Below, piece after piece: positions 1-6,079 of a stretch of 9,407 nucleotides of DNA. The stretch comes from an uncultured Lachnospiraceae bacterium (GTDB taxonomy: Bacteria > Bacillota > Clostridia > Lachnospirales > Lachnospiraceae). Location: the NCBI GenBank assembly GCA_949076555.1, contig CARUOB010000080.1, positions 1-9,407 on the forward strand, read 5' to 3'. The number at the start of each line of letters is the position of its first letter. Position 1 is the first letter of the stretch. Both the position numbers and the translations under genes were made by a program. The notes beneath the pieces were generated by a model that worked only from the letters and a program-made list of their open reading frames with translations, had not been told where the DNA came from and ran no database searches.

Positions 1-1
1 G

Positions 2-160
2 GAATATACGGAGACTGCGTTTCGGGACTATGAACCGGGCGATGTCTTTCTGGTGGGTGGCAAGGAGTATGTGTTGAGTGAGGATAAGAAGTTAGATCTT
101 CCCTATGGTGCAGACATCTACGACATGAAATGGCCGCCGCGAAAACAGGCTAAGATGTAA
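2..160 (+). CDS. C-terminal end of an unrecognised protein (5' partial)
   Basis: The frame starting at base 2 is open from the window edge to a TAA at 158-160, giving the last 52 residues of a protein that begins upstream. The other two plus frames are closed early here: one has TGA near base 31, the other near base 75. The fragment is acidic to mixed, with a Gly/aromatic-rich run (GDVFLVGGKEYVL) that looks like beta strands and a basic tail (KWPPRKQAKM). I do not recognise the family, and no catalytic motif is visible in what remains. A small hairpin (GCTCT/AGAGC, 170-183) follows the stop but has no T-tract. The gene converges on the transporter at 326-1684. Confidence 0.6.
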   Translation, partial: EYTETAFRDYEPGDVFLVGGKEYVLSEDKKLDLPYGADIYDMKWPPRKQAKM

Positions 161-270
161 TTTGAGAAAGCTCTTAAAAGAGCAGTCTGAGGAGCGGCTG
201 GCAAAGAAAACGTATCGGAAAGAGCAGTTAGAAGAAAAGGAAAGGAAGGAGGAATTTCCCGTATTTCGTT

Positions 271-308
271 GGCGGCGGATTCATGGAACAGCCGATGAAT
301 CCGCCGCC
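271..308. terminator. Perfect 14-bp inverted repeat between convergent genes, possible terminator
   Basis: Bases 271-284 (GGCGGCGGATTCAT) are exactly complementary to 295-308, with a 10-nt loop at 285-294. The hairpin lies 17 nt past the stop of the minus-strand transporter and 110 nt past the stop of the plus-strand partial gene, which is where a bidirectional terminator would sit. The trailing sequence is only moderately T-rich on the plus strand (TCGATTTCCTCTT) and is not T-rich on the minus strand, so it is not a textbook Rho-independent terminator. The rest of 161-325 holds a purine-rich run (219-256) and no convincing gene. Confidence 0.5.
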
Positions 309-325
309 TCGATTTCCTCTTGGCG

Positions 326-1684
326 TCAGCCAATCCATCCTTTCACGATCAGGAAGAGCAGAAGAACCGGAAGGACAAAGGTCACATAGATACGGATTGC
401 CTTTGGCATTTTCAAGCCCTCCCCGGTATTGGTCTCTTTCAGGTAATTCTCAAATCCCCAGCCGTACCGGGTCACGCAGAAGAGCAGATAGATGAGCGAG
501 CCCATCGGCAGCAGGATGTTGCTGACGATAAAATCTTCCAGATCAAGAACGGTACTTCCCTCGCCAAGCGGCTGAAATGCCGACCAGATATTAAAGCCCA
601 GCACACAGGGCAGGGACAGGACGGTGAGCGCGACGAGGTTGATCAGACAGGATTTTTTCCTGCTCCAGTGAAACAGATCCATCCCACAGGATATGATGTT
701 CTCAAATACGGCAAGAATTGTGGAGAACGCGGCGAACGTCATAAAGACGAAGAACAGCGTTCCCCATAACCGTCCGCCTGCCATATTGTTAAAAATATTC
801 GGCAACGTGATAAAGATCAGGCTGGGACCCATATCCGGGCTGATATCGAAGGCAAAGCAGGTCGGAAATATGATGAGTCCCGACACAAGCGCTACAAAAG
901 TATCCAGTATGGCGATATTTACCGATTCACCGAGTAAAGAACGGCTCTTGTCAATATAGCTTCCGAATATGGCCATGGAACCGATGCCGAGACTCAGCGT
1001 AAAGAACGCCTGATTCATGGCTGCGGTGACTGTCTCAAAAATGCCAACATCGAGCATTCTCTGTACGTCGGGCAGGAGATAAAAATGCAGACCCTCCGTG
1101 CCGCCCGGCAGCGTCATGCCGCGAACAGCCAGCACCACCATAATGAGAAGGAGCAGCGTCATCATAATCTTTGTAATTTTCTCAACACCCTGCTGCAGGC
1201 CGAGAGAACAGACGAGAATACCGGCAGCCACGATGATGACCATAACCGTAGTCAGCACTTGGGGGCTTTCCAGCATCCCCTGAAACATGTCCGCCACCTG
1301 AGAAGTGTCTTTTCCGGTAAACTGGCCCGTGAGCATCTGATAAAAATAATACAGCATCCAGCCTGCCACGGTAGTGTAGAACATCATCAGGATGTAATTG
1401 CCCGCCATGCCAAGGTATCCGTGCAGATGCCATTTATGCCCGGGCTTTTCCAGTTCCGTGAAACTTTTGATGACACTTTTTCTGCTGGCGCGTCCCACGG
1501 CAAACTCCATCGTCATGACGGGTATGCCCATAGCGATCAGAAAAAACAGGTAAAACAGCACAAACATGCCGCCCCCGTACATACCTGCTATATACGGAAA
1601 ACGCCACACATTGCCGATGCCGATTGCACATCCCGCCGATAACAGGATAAAGCCCATTCTGGAGCCGAATTTTTCTCTTTCCAC
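326..1684 (-). CDS. Sodium-dependent amino-acid transporter, NSS (SNF) family
   Basis: The 452-residue membrane protein belongs to the neurotransmitter:sodium symporter family, which drives uptake of amino acids or similar solutes with the Na+ gradient through a LeuT fold. The family signature is at the N-terminus (residues 16-31, SAGCAIGIGNVWRFPY). A20, N25 and R28 match the Na+-site and extracellular-gate positions of LeuT (A22, N27, R30). T229, in FFTLSLG of TM6, matches the Na1 threonine. Roughly 11 hydrophobic segments are visible, as in many bacterial members, and the length is normal. The start is GTG at 1684, chosen because AGGAGGA (1692-1698) sits at good spacing and the signature follows directly. 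It lies 61 nt downstream of metF on the same strand with no hairpin between, so the two may be co-transcribed. The substrate is not readable from sequence. Some relatives carry methionine/alanine (MetP of Corynebacterium) or aromatic amino acids. Confidence 0.93.
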   Translation of the reverse strand: MEREKFGSRMGFILLSAGCAIGIGNVWRFPYIAGMYGGGMFVLFYLFFLIAMGIPVMTMEFAVGRASRKSVIKSFTELEKPGHKWHLHGYLGMAGNYILMMFYTTVAGWMLYYFYQMLTGQFTGKDTSQVADMFQGMLESPQVLTTVMVIIVAAGILVCSLGLQQGVEKITKIMMTLLLLIMVVLAVRGMTLPGGTEGLHFYLLPDVQRMLDVGIFETVTAAMNQAFFTLSLGIGSMAIFGSYIDKSRSLLGESVNIAILDTFVALVSGLIIFPTCFAFDISPDMGPSLIFITLPNIFNNMAGGRLWGTLFFVFMTFAAFSTILAVFENIISCGMDLFHWSRKKSCLINLVALTVLSLPCVLGFNIWSAFQPLGEGSTVLDLEDFIVSNILLPMGSLIYLLFCVTRYGWGFENYLKETNTGEGLKMPKAIRIYVTFVLPVLLLFLIVKGWIG

Positions 1685-1691
1685 CTTTCAA

Positions 1692-1698
1692 TCCTCCT
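1692..1698 (-). promoter_or_regulatory. Ribosome binding site of the NSS transporter (fixes a GTG start)
   Basis: On the minus strand AGGAGGA lies 7 nt before the GTG at 1684-1682. No ATG in this frame lies between it and the conserved N-terminal signature, so the GTG is the start. Confidence 0.8.
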
Positions 1699-1745
1699 CA
1701 TATGTTTCTTTCCGTTTCCGCTTGAAAAAGAGTATTGACTTTCGC

Positions 1746-2585
1746 TCAGGAAATCATGCCGCAGATTTCCGTTGTGGTCTTCAATTTATTCATAGAATAA
1801 ATGTGGATGCCGTCCACCCCATGTTCTCTCAGGTCACGGATCTGACGCACCGCATAGTCGATTCCGGCCTTGCGCATGTCTTCCTTATTCTCCCCGTAAG
1901 TGGCGATCAGATCAGCCAGTTCTTTGGGAACGGAAGAGCCGGAGAGGGAGACAGTGGTGCCGAGCTGTTTTGCTGTGGTGATGGGCATGATGCCTGCATG
2001 AATGGGAACGGAGATGCCCTTTGCCCGCACCAGTTCTATAAAGCGATAAAAACAGGCATTGTCAAAAAACATCTGTGTAACCAAGGAGGTGACGCCCGCA
2101 TCTACTTTTTCTTTTAAATGGATCAAATCTTCTTCCAGACTCGGCGCTTCAAAATGTTTTTCGGGGTAGCAGGCGCCGGAGATTTGCAGGGAGGTGTGCG
2201 CTTTTAAATGGCGCACCAGATCCGTCGCATAGAAAAATTCCCGGCTGTTAAACTGCTCGTCCGTCATATGCAGGGGTCTGTCCCCGCGTAGCGCCAGCAC
2301 GTGGTTTACGCCTGCTGTTTTAAGCGCTTCACAGTTTTTCTCAAGATCCGCACGCGTAAAGCCAACGCAGGTGATGTGGGCGATCGCGTCGATTCCGAGT
2401 TCTCTTTGGATGAAGGAGGCGATTTCAATCGTTTTTCCCGCGCGGGAACCGCCCGCGCCGTAGGTGCAGCTTATAAAATCGGGATGCAGTTTTGCTGCCT
2501 CTCTCAAAAAATCAAATATGTTTTCAAATTCTTCTTCCTTTTTCGGGGGAAATACCTCGAAGGAGAGACTTGTGGTGTGTGACAT
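1746..2585 (-). CDS. metF: Methylenetetrahydrofolate reductase
   Basis: This cytosolic flavoprotein reduces 5,10-methylene-THF to 5-methyl-THF, the methyl donor for methionine synthesis; in some acetogenic anaerobes it also serves the methyl branch of carbon fixation. The 279-residue product is a normal-length bacterial TIM-barrel reductase (E. coli has 296). Hallmarks in order are SFEVFPPK with catalytic-type Glu10, DFISCTYGAGGS (36-47), HITC (70-73), LALRGD with flavin/folate-site Asp102, GACYPEKH (137-144), TQMFFD with Gln171, and GIMPI further on. The C-terminus carries GIHIYSMNK. ATG at 2585 is preceded by GGAAAGGA (2595-2602). No C-terminal regulatory domain is present, as expected for a bacterial enzyme. 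The leader is too short for, and shows no sign of, an S-box (SAM) riboswitch. The NSS transporter follows downstream. Confidence 0.97.
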   Translation of the reverse strand: MSHTTSLSFEVFPPKKEEEFENIFDFLREAAKLHPDFISCTYGAGGSRAGKTIEIASFIQRELGIDAIAHITCVGFTRADLEKNCEALKTAGVNHVLALRGDRPLHMTDEQFNSREFFYATDLVRHLKAHTSLQISGACYPEKHFEAPSLEEDLIHLKEKVDAGVTSLVTQMFFDNACFYRFIELVRAKGISVPIHAGIMPITTAKQLGTTVSLSGSSVPKELADLIATYGENKEDMRKAGIDYAVRQIRDLREHGVDGIHIYSMNKLKTTTEICGMIS

Positions 2586-2660
2586 GATGTGGATTCCTTT
2601 CCGTTTTTTTCATTTCATTTATCTCACTTGGTGCGTTTATAAAGAAACAATTTCTTGCTT

Positions 2661-2694
2661 TTGCATCTGAAATATCGTAACATAAATCTATAAT
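2661..2694 (+). promoter_or_regulatory. Promoter candidate for the MoxR/VWA unit
   Basis: A perfect TATAAT lies at 2689-2694, about 94 nt before the MoxR start. The -35 is weak: TTGCAT at 2661-2666 is 22 bp away, and the 17-bp position (2666-2671) reads TCTGAA. The call rests on the -10 and its place in a divergent intergenic region. Confidence 0.4.
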
Positions 2695-2702
2695 GTGTGC
2701 AA
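2674..2702 (-). promoter_or_regulatory. Promoter candidate for metF
   Basis: On the minus strand TTGCAC (2702-2697) and TACGAT (2679-2674) are separated by 17 bp. The -10 is preceded by TG at the extended -10 position (TGTTACGAT). The boxes match consensus at 3/6 and 4/6, with the extended -10 adding weight. The site lies about 90 nt upstream of the metF start and overlaps the plus-strand -10 at 2689-2694. Confidence 0.4.
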
Positions 2703-2787
2703 TAACCGAAATCCGTAAGACGACCGAAGAACAGGAGTCATTTTGCGGGTAGAACATCAGTTGAGAGACGGGAGAAAGGAAAGCAAA

Positions 2788-3606
2788 ATGGCAAATACGA
2801 AATTTGAGAGCACAGCTCAGTATGTGGCTTCCGAACAGCTTTTGGCGAGCGTAAACGTGGCGATTGCCCTGCAGAAACCCCTTCTGATCAAGGGGGAGCC
2901 TGGCACGGGAAAGACGATGCTGGCGCAGGCGGTGGCTGAATCATTGGGTAAGAGGCTGATCATCTGGAACATCAAGTCCACCACGAAGGCGCAGGACGGA
3001 CTCTATATGTACGATACGATCCAGCGTCTTTACGACGGGCAGTTCGGCGAGGAGGGCGTGGATGACATCGCCCATTATATCAAGCTTGGTAAACTGGGAG
3101 AGGCGTTTGAGTCTGACGAGCAGGTGATCCTTCTGATTGACGAGATAGATAAGGCGGACCTGGAGTTCCCGAATGACCTGCTCTGGGAACTTGACCAGAT
3201 GGAGTTCTATATCCATGAGACGAAGCGGACTGTGAAAGCGAAAAACAGACCCATTGTAATTATCACTTCAAACGCGGAGAAGGAGCTGCCGGACGCGTTT
3301 CTTCGCAGATGTATCTTCCACTATATAGACTTCCCGGATCAGGAATTGATGGAAGAGATCGTGAGAACCCATTATCCCGATGTGGAGGATAAGCTGTTAA
3401 AGGACGCCATGGAAGTATTTTACTGGATACGTTCCATGAAAGACATTCGCAAAAAGCCGAGCACCTCGGAACTGATCGACTGGATCAATGCTTTGCAGAT
3501 CGGCGGGATTCCGACAGATACGCTCAGAAAGGAACTTCCTTTTATCGGGGTGGTTGTGAAGAAGGACGAGGATCTGGAGACGGTTAAGAATAAAGTGGAT
3601 TTTTAA
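2788..3606 (+). CDS. MoxR-family AAA+ ATPase
   Basis: The 272-residue product is a single-domain AAA+ ATPase of the MoxR type; these act as ATP-driven chaperones that remodel or mature partner proteins, usually with a VWA-domain partner. Walker A is GEPGTGKT (36-43), Walker B VILLIDE (113-119), sensor 1 Asn162 in IITSNAEKELPDAF, arginine finger candidates Arg173/Arg174, and the sensor 2 region KKPSTSELIDW (222-232). No transmembrane segment is visible. The frame is open further upstream to a TTG at 2743, but ATG at 2788 is preferred: AAAGGA (2775-2780) is 7 nt upstream, and the extra 15 residues are unrelated to the family. The VWA gene follows after 41 nt, the standard MoxR/CoxD-CoxE-like arrangement. 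The client is unknown, since no metalloenzyme gene is adjacent. Confidence 0.93.
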   Translation: MANTKFESTAQYVASEQLLASVNVAIALQKPLLIKGEPGTGKTMLAQAVAESLGKRLIIWNIKSTTKAQDGLYMYDTIQRLYDGQFGEEGVDDIAHYIKLGKLGEAFESDEQVILLIDEIDKADLEFPNDLLWELDQMEFYIHETKRTVKAKNRPIVIITSNAEKELPDAFLRRCIFHYIDFPDQELMEEIVRTHYPDVEDKLLKDAMEVFYWIRSMKDIRKKPSTSELIDWINALQIGGIPTDTLRKELPFIGVVVKKDEDLETVKNKVDF

Positions 3607-3647
3607 TTGACAATCGTTATGGAATAGAGCTTCAATGAGGGAATCTT

Positions 3648-4844
3648 ATGTTCAGTAAATTTTTTTATACATTAAAGGATAAGGGCCTGGAAGTATCCTT
3701 AAGCGAGTGGCTGACTTTGCAGGATGCGCTGCAGAAGGGGCTTTGCCACAGCAGTCTGACGGAATTTTATTATCTGGCGCGGATGATTCTCGTGAAGTCG
3801 GAGACGGAGTTCGACAAGTTTGACATGGCCTTTGACGAGGTGTTCAAAGGGATCATGTCGGAGAACGAGGTGGGTAAAAACCTGCTGCGCTGGTTGGATA
3901 AACCGGAAATGCAGGACGTCTTTGAGGAGATGCGCCACGAGATGAATCAGGAAGTCATCACCATGGACAAGGACGATATCGAGAATAAGTTTAAGGACAG
4001 GCTGCGGGACCAGAATGAGGAGCACAATGGCGGCAGCTATTGGATCGGCACCATGGGTAAGACGTCCTTTGGCAATATGGGCGGCAACATGGGCGGCATC
4101 CGGGTGGGCGGCACCACAGGGTACCAGTCCGCTTTTCAGGTGGTGGGCGCCAGAAAGTACCGGGATTTCAGAAATGACAAGGTGCTGGACAACAGACAGT
4201 TCCAGATGGCGCTCAGGAAACTGCGGCAGTTTTCTACGAAGTTAGATATCCCGGAGACGGAGCTTGACATCAATGGCACGGTGGACGCGACGTGTAATAA
4301 CGGCGGCTGTCTGCAGATCGTGATGGAGAAGCCGCGCAAAAATGCGGTCAAGCTCCTGCTTTTGATGGATTCGGGCGGCACCATGATTCCCTATACCACG
4401 CTTCTTAGCGAGCTGTTCCATTCCGTACACAAGTCCAACCATTATAAGGATGTGAAGACGTACTTTTTCCATAACTGCATCTATTCCAATCTCTACAAGA
4501 CGCCGGAGTGCGAGAACGGCGAGTGGATCGAGACGGAGTGGATGTTCCGCAATCTGGACAGCGACTACAAGGTGATTATCGTGGGCGACGCGGCGATGGC
4601 GCCGGAGGAGCTTTACTCCACCACCGGCAATTACAGAGGGCCAAACGGCGGGCTTTCCGGGATGGACTGGCTGCTTTTGATGAAACAGCATTACAAAAAA
4701 ATCGTGTGGCTGAATCCCAAGATGGCGCCGGGCCATGCGCCGTGGCGGGAGGCGGAGACCGCGATCAAAAATATTTTTCCGATGTATAAGCTGACGGTGG
4801 ACGGCTTGAATCAGGCGATGATGAAGCTGATGGTGAATCGGTGA
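3648..4844 (+). CDS. CoxE-like VWA-domain protein, partner of the MoxR ATPase
   Basis: The 398-residue soluble protein resembles the CoxE-like group of VWA proteins encoded next to MoxR ATPases. An alpha-helical, charged N-terminal half (1-125) leads to a Gly-rich segment (about 128-155) holding a WIGTMGKTSFGNMGG motif with a tandem GNMG repeat. ARKYRDFRND and ALRKLRQFS follow, then a C-terminal VWA domain from about residue 230. Its metal-site motif is D241-S-G-G-T-M, where canonical VWA has DxSxS; CoxE-like proteins as I know them often read DVGGSM. Later conserved pieces are VIIVGDAAMAPEEL, IVWLNPKMAPG and a C-terminal MYKLTVDGLNQAM. The ATG at 3648 is preceded by GAGGGA (3637-3642), 5 nt away. 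In known pairs (CoxD/CoxE, NorQ/NorD, CbbQ/CbbO, RavA/ViaA) the VWA protein bridges the ATPase to its client. Here the client is unidentified. Confidence 0.9.
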   Translation: MFSKFFYTLKDKGLEVSLSEWLTLQDALQKGLCHSSLTEFYYLARMILVKSETEFDKFDMAFDEVFKGIMSENEVGKNLLRWLDKPEMQDVFEEMRHEMNQEVITMDKDDIENKFKDRLRDQNEEHNGGSYWIGTMGKTSFGNMGGNMGGIRVGGTTGYQSAFQVVGARKYRDFRNDKVLDNRQFQMALRKLRQFSTKLDIPETELDINGTVDATCNNGGCLQIVMEKPRKNAVKLLLLMDSGGTMIPYTTLLSELFHSVHKSNHYKDVKTYFFHNCIYSNLYKTPECENGEWIETEWMFRNLDSDYKVIIVGDAAMAPEELYSTTGNYRGPNGGLSGMDWLLLMKQHYKKIVWLNPKMAPGHAPWREAETAIKNIFPMYKLTVDGLNQAMMKLMVNR

Positions 4845-4876
4845 GAAGAAGCCTTTCGTTAACACTTGAGGAATGA

Positions 4877-5407
4877 TTGTTAAAGAAAGAACACTTAAAT
4901 ATGGAATTTATAGATCTTGATGAAACCAAACGTGATTTTTTCGATAAATTAGAAATCTATTACCAAAATCAAATTTTTCCTTGTAAGAAAACAACGGGAG
5001 ATGTGTTAAATTATATTAATCGGACCTTTGGATTAACGCTTTTGGGAGAAAATGATTTAACTGCCAAAAAGATAGAATCTTATCATGATGTAGAGCAAGT
5101 AATTGATAAGTTCAATCATTTATTCATTTATGAATTGAACTTAGACAGTGCCACGGAAAAATTTTATAAGTATCATGAGGCGCATTATTCCAAAGGATAT
5201 CCTATTTTGATTTTTTATTGTAGGGAAGAAGATTTTCTTGATTCAAATTGTGCTTTATTACAATATGTATTAAAAATTTTGCAGGGAATTGATTCCGATG
5301 ATATCGATTCACATTCTTCTAGATTTAAAGACTATTTGAATAGTATGTATCTTTTAGAATGGTCTATGGCAATTAATTTGACTGAGCTTGATATGATGAA
5401 GGAGTAA
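4877..5407 (+). CDS. Unrecognised AT-rich gene, third in the MoxR/VWA unit
   Basis: The frame gives 176 residues from TTG at 4877 or 168 from ATG at 4901. TTG has GAGGA (4868-4872) close upstream; ATG has only a weak AAAGAAAG (4883-4890), so the start is undecided. The product is soluble, acidic and rich in Tyr, Phe, Asp and Asn, with no signal peptide, membrane segment or catalytic motif that I recognise. It looks mostly helical, with a hydrophobic PILIFYC strand near the middle. Base composition differs sharply from its neighbours: by hand count 15/60 G+C at 4921-4980 and 17/60 at 5101-5160, against 37/60 in the VWA gene at 4561-4620. That suggests recent acquisition. It begins 32 nt after the VWA stop with no terminator between, and a strong terminator follows. 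Small acidic AT-rich proteins of this look are often immunity or cargo proteins, but nothing here proves that. Confidence 0.75.
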   Translation: MLKKEHLNMEFIDLDETKRDFFDKLEIYYQNQIFPCKKTTGDVLNYINRTFGLTLLGENDLTAKKIESYHDVEQVIDKFNHLFIYELNLDSATEKFYKYHEAHYSKGYPILIFYCREEDFLDSNCALLQYVLKILQGIDSDDIDSHSSRFKDYLNSMYLLEWSMAINLTELDMMKE

Positions 5408-5415
5408 GAGGAAAG

Positions 5416-5448
5416 AACAGCCGAGGGGAAACTTAAGGCTGTTTTTTT
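5416..5448 (+). terminator. Rho-independent terminator
   Basis: AACAGCC (5416-5422) pairs with GGCTGTT (5437-5443) around a 14-nt loop, running into seven T residues at 5442-5448. A G-U pair lets the stem extend into the preceding AAAG. It begins 8 nt after the stop of the AT-rich gene and closes the MoxR/VWA transcription unit. Confidence 0.88.
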
Positions 5449-5456
5449 ATGCACAG

Positions 5457-5485
5457 TTGACTTTAACGATTAAAAGTGCTAAAGT
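5457..5485 (+). promoter_or_regulatory. Promoter candidate for the thioesterase/ligase/symporter unit
   Basis: TTGACT (5457-5462, 5/6 to consensus) and TAAAGT (5480-5485, 4/6) are separated by exactly 17 bp. They lie just after the terminator of the previous unit and about 90 nt before the thioesterase ATG. An inverted repeat follows directly at 5487-5508. Confidence 0.5.
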
Positions 5486-5486
5486 G

Positions 5487-5508
5487 ATGAATGTAGTTTT
5501 GTATTCAT
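5487..5508. repeat. Short inverted repeat at the likely transcription start, operator candidate
   Basis: ATGAAT (5487-5492) and ATTCAT (5503-5508) form an inverted repeat with 10 nt between, immediately after the -10 box. The position would suit a repressor site. The arms are only 6 bp and AT-rich, so chance is a real alternative. Confidence 0.25.
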
Positions 5509-5574
5509 GTATAAAGTATAGGATGCAGAGAAAGACGTGGGAGTGTGCTGATATTCGCAGAAAGGGGACCGGGT

Positions 5575-5976
5575 ATGTCAAAATTGGAGGAGATTAGAGA
5601 GCGGTTCAAAAACGATCGTTTCGCCACGGACGCGGCGGGAATTGTGATCGACTGTGCCGAGCCGGGAAAGGCGGTTTGCTCGCTGACGCTGGAAGCCCAT
5701 CACATGAACGCCAACAATGTTCCCATGGGAGGCGCCATTTTTACGCTGGCGGATTTTACCTGCGCGGTGGCGGCAAACGGGTATTCGGAAAAAATGACGG
5801 TCAGTCAGAATGCGTCTGTTACTTTTCTCGCGCCCGCAAGGGGAGAGAGGCTGACCGCGGAGGCGACCTGTCTGAGAAGCGGGCGCACCACCGCGCTTTT
5901 GACGGTAGATATCCGGGACGAGCTTGACACGTATGTGGCGCACGCTGCGGTGAACGCATATGTAATCGGGCAGTGA
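5575..5976 (+). CDS. PaaI-like hotdog-fold acyl-CoA thioesterase
   Basis: The 133-residue cytosolic protein fits the PaaI/YbgC-type hotdog thioesterases, which hydrolyse acyl- or aryl-CoA thioesters and often clear misprimed intermediates. The core pattern is at 42-61 (HHMNANNVPMGGAIFTLADF): Asn45 and the acid Asp60 sit where the family has its conserved Asn and catalytic Asp. Met51 replaces the His of the usual HGG. Later strands carry SQNASVTFLAPARGERLTAEA. Length is typical. The frame is open to a GTG at 5545, but ATG at 5575 is preferred because AAGGGG (5562-5567) lies 7 nt upstream and the extra residues are not family-like. It is the first gene of a likely three-gene unit, and its pairing with a CoA ligase 103 nt downstream supports a role in CoA recovery or proofreading. 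The substrate is unknown. Confidence 0.9.
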   Translation: MSKLEEIRERFKNDRFATDAAGIVIDCAEPGKAVCSLTLEAHHMNANNVPMGGAIFTLADFTCAVAANGYSEKMTVSQNASVTFLAPARGERLTAEATCLRSGRTTALLTVDIRDELDTYVAHAAVNAYVIGQ

Positions 5977-6066
5977 GCGGGCGGCTCTGGCATGGACAGA
6001 GAGGAAAGTCTGTTTGAATAGTCTGTATGAAGATATAATAACATGTGTTACGAGAAGGAACGGAAG

Positions 6067-6073
6067 AGGAGGA
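6067..6073 (+). promoter_or_regulatory. Ribosome binding site deciding the ligase start
   Basis: AGGAGGA ends 6 nt before ATG 6080-6082. The frame is open upstream to a TTG at 6014, but that codon lacks comparable spacing and would put this motif inside the coding region. Confidence 0.8.
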
Positions 6074-6079
6074 AGAGAA

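Noticed and set aside
118..333. 71-residue minus-strand frame after the transporter, considered as a MetS-like small subunit
   Set aside because: It is Arg/Ser-rich with no clear membrane helix at its N-terminus, passes through the hairpin, overlaps the partial plus-strand gene and has no good ribosome binding site.
162..389. 75-residue plus-strand frame rich in Lys/Glu after the partial gene
   Set aside because: It starts with TTG without a ribosome binding site, comes from a purine-rich run, reads straight through the 271-308 hairpin and into the 3' end of the transporter, and resembles no family.
1085..1642. Long plus-strand frame (185 residues) opposite the transporter
   Set aside because: It is a His/Gln/Arg-rich antisense shadow of the NSS gene with no family resemblance.
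3607..3612. Perfect TTGACA just after the MoxR stop codon, a possible internal promoter for the VWA gene
   Set aside because: No acceptable -10 lies 15-19 bp downstream (CTTCAA at 17 bp), and the 41-nt gap fits an operon junction.
4071..4094. Tandem 12-nt repeat (two GNMG units) in the VWA gene
   Set aside because: It lies in the Gly-rich motif expected of CoxE-like proteins and has only two copies, so it needs no separate explanation.
4242..4865. Long minus-strand frame (207 residues) opposite the VWA gene
   Set aside because: It is a His/Arg/Leu-rich antisense shadow of a well-supported gene, a common artefact in higher-GC coding sequence.
6014..6039. Possible internal promoter before the CoA ligase (TTGAAT and TATAAT)
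   Set aside because: The -10 is perfect but the -35 is only 14 bp away, and the 17-bp position is poor. It is too weak to list as a promoter.
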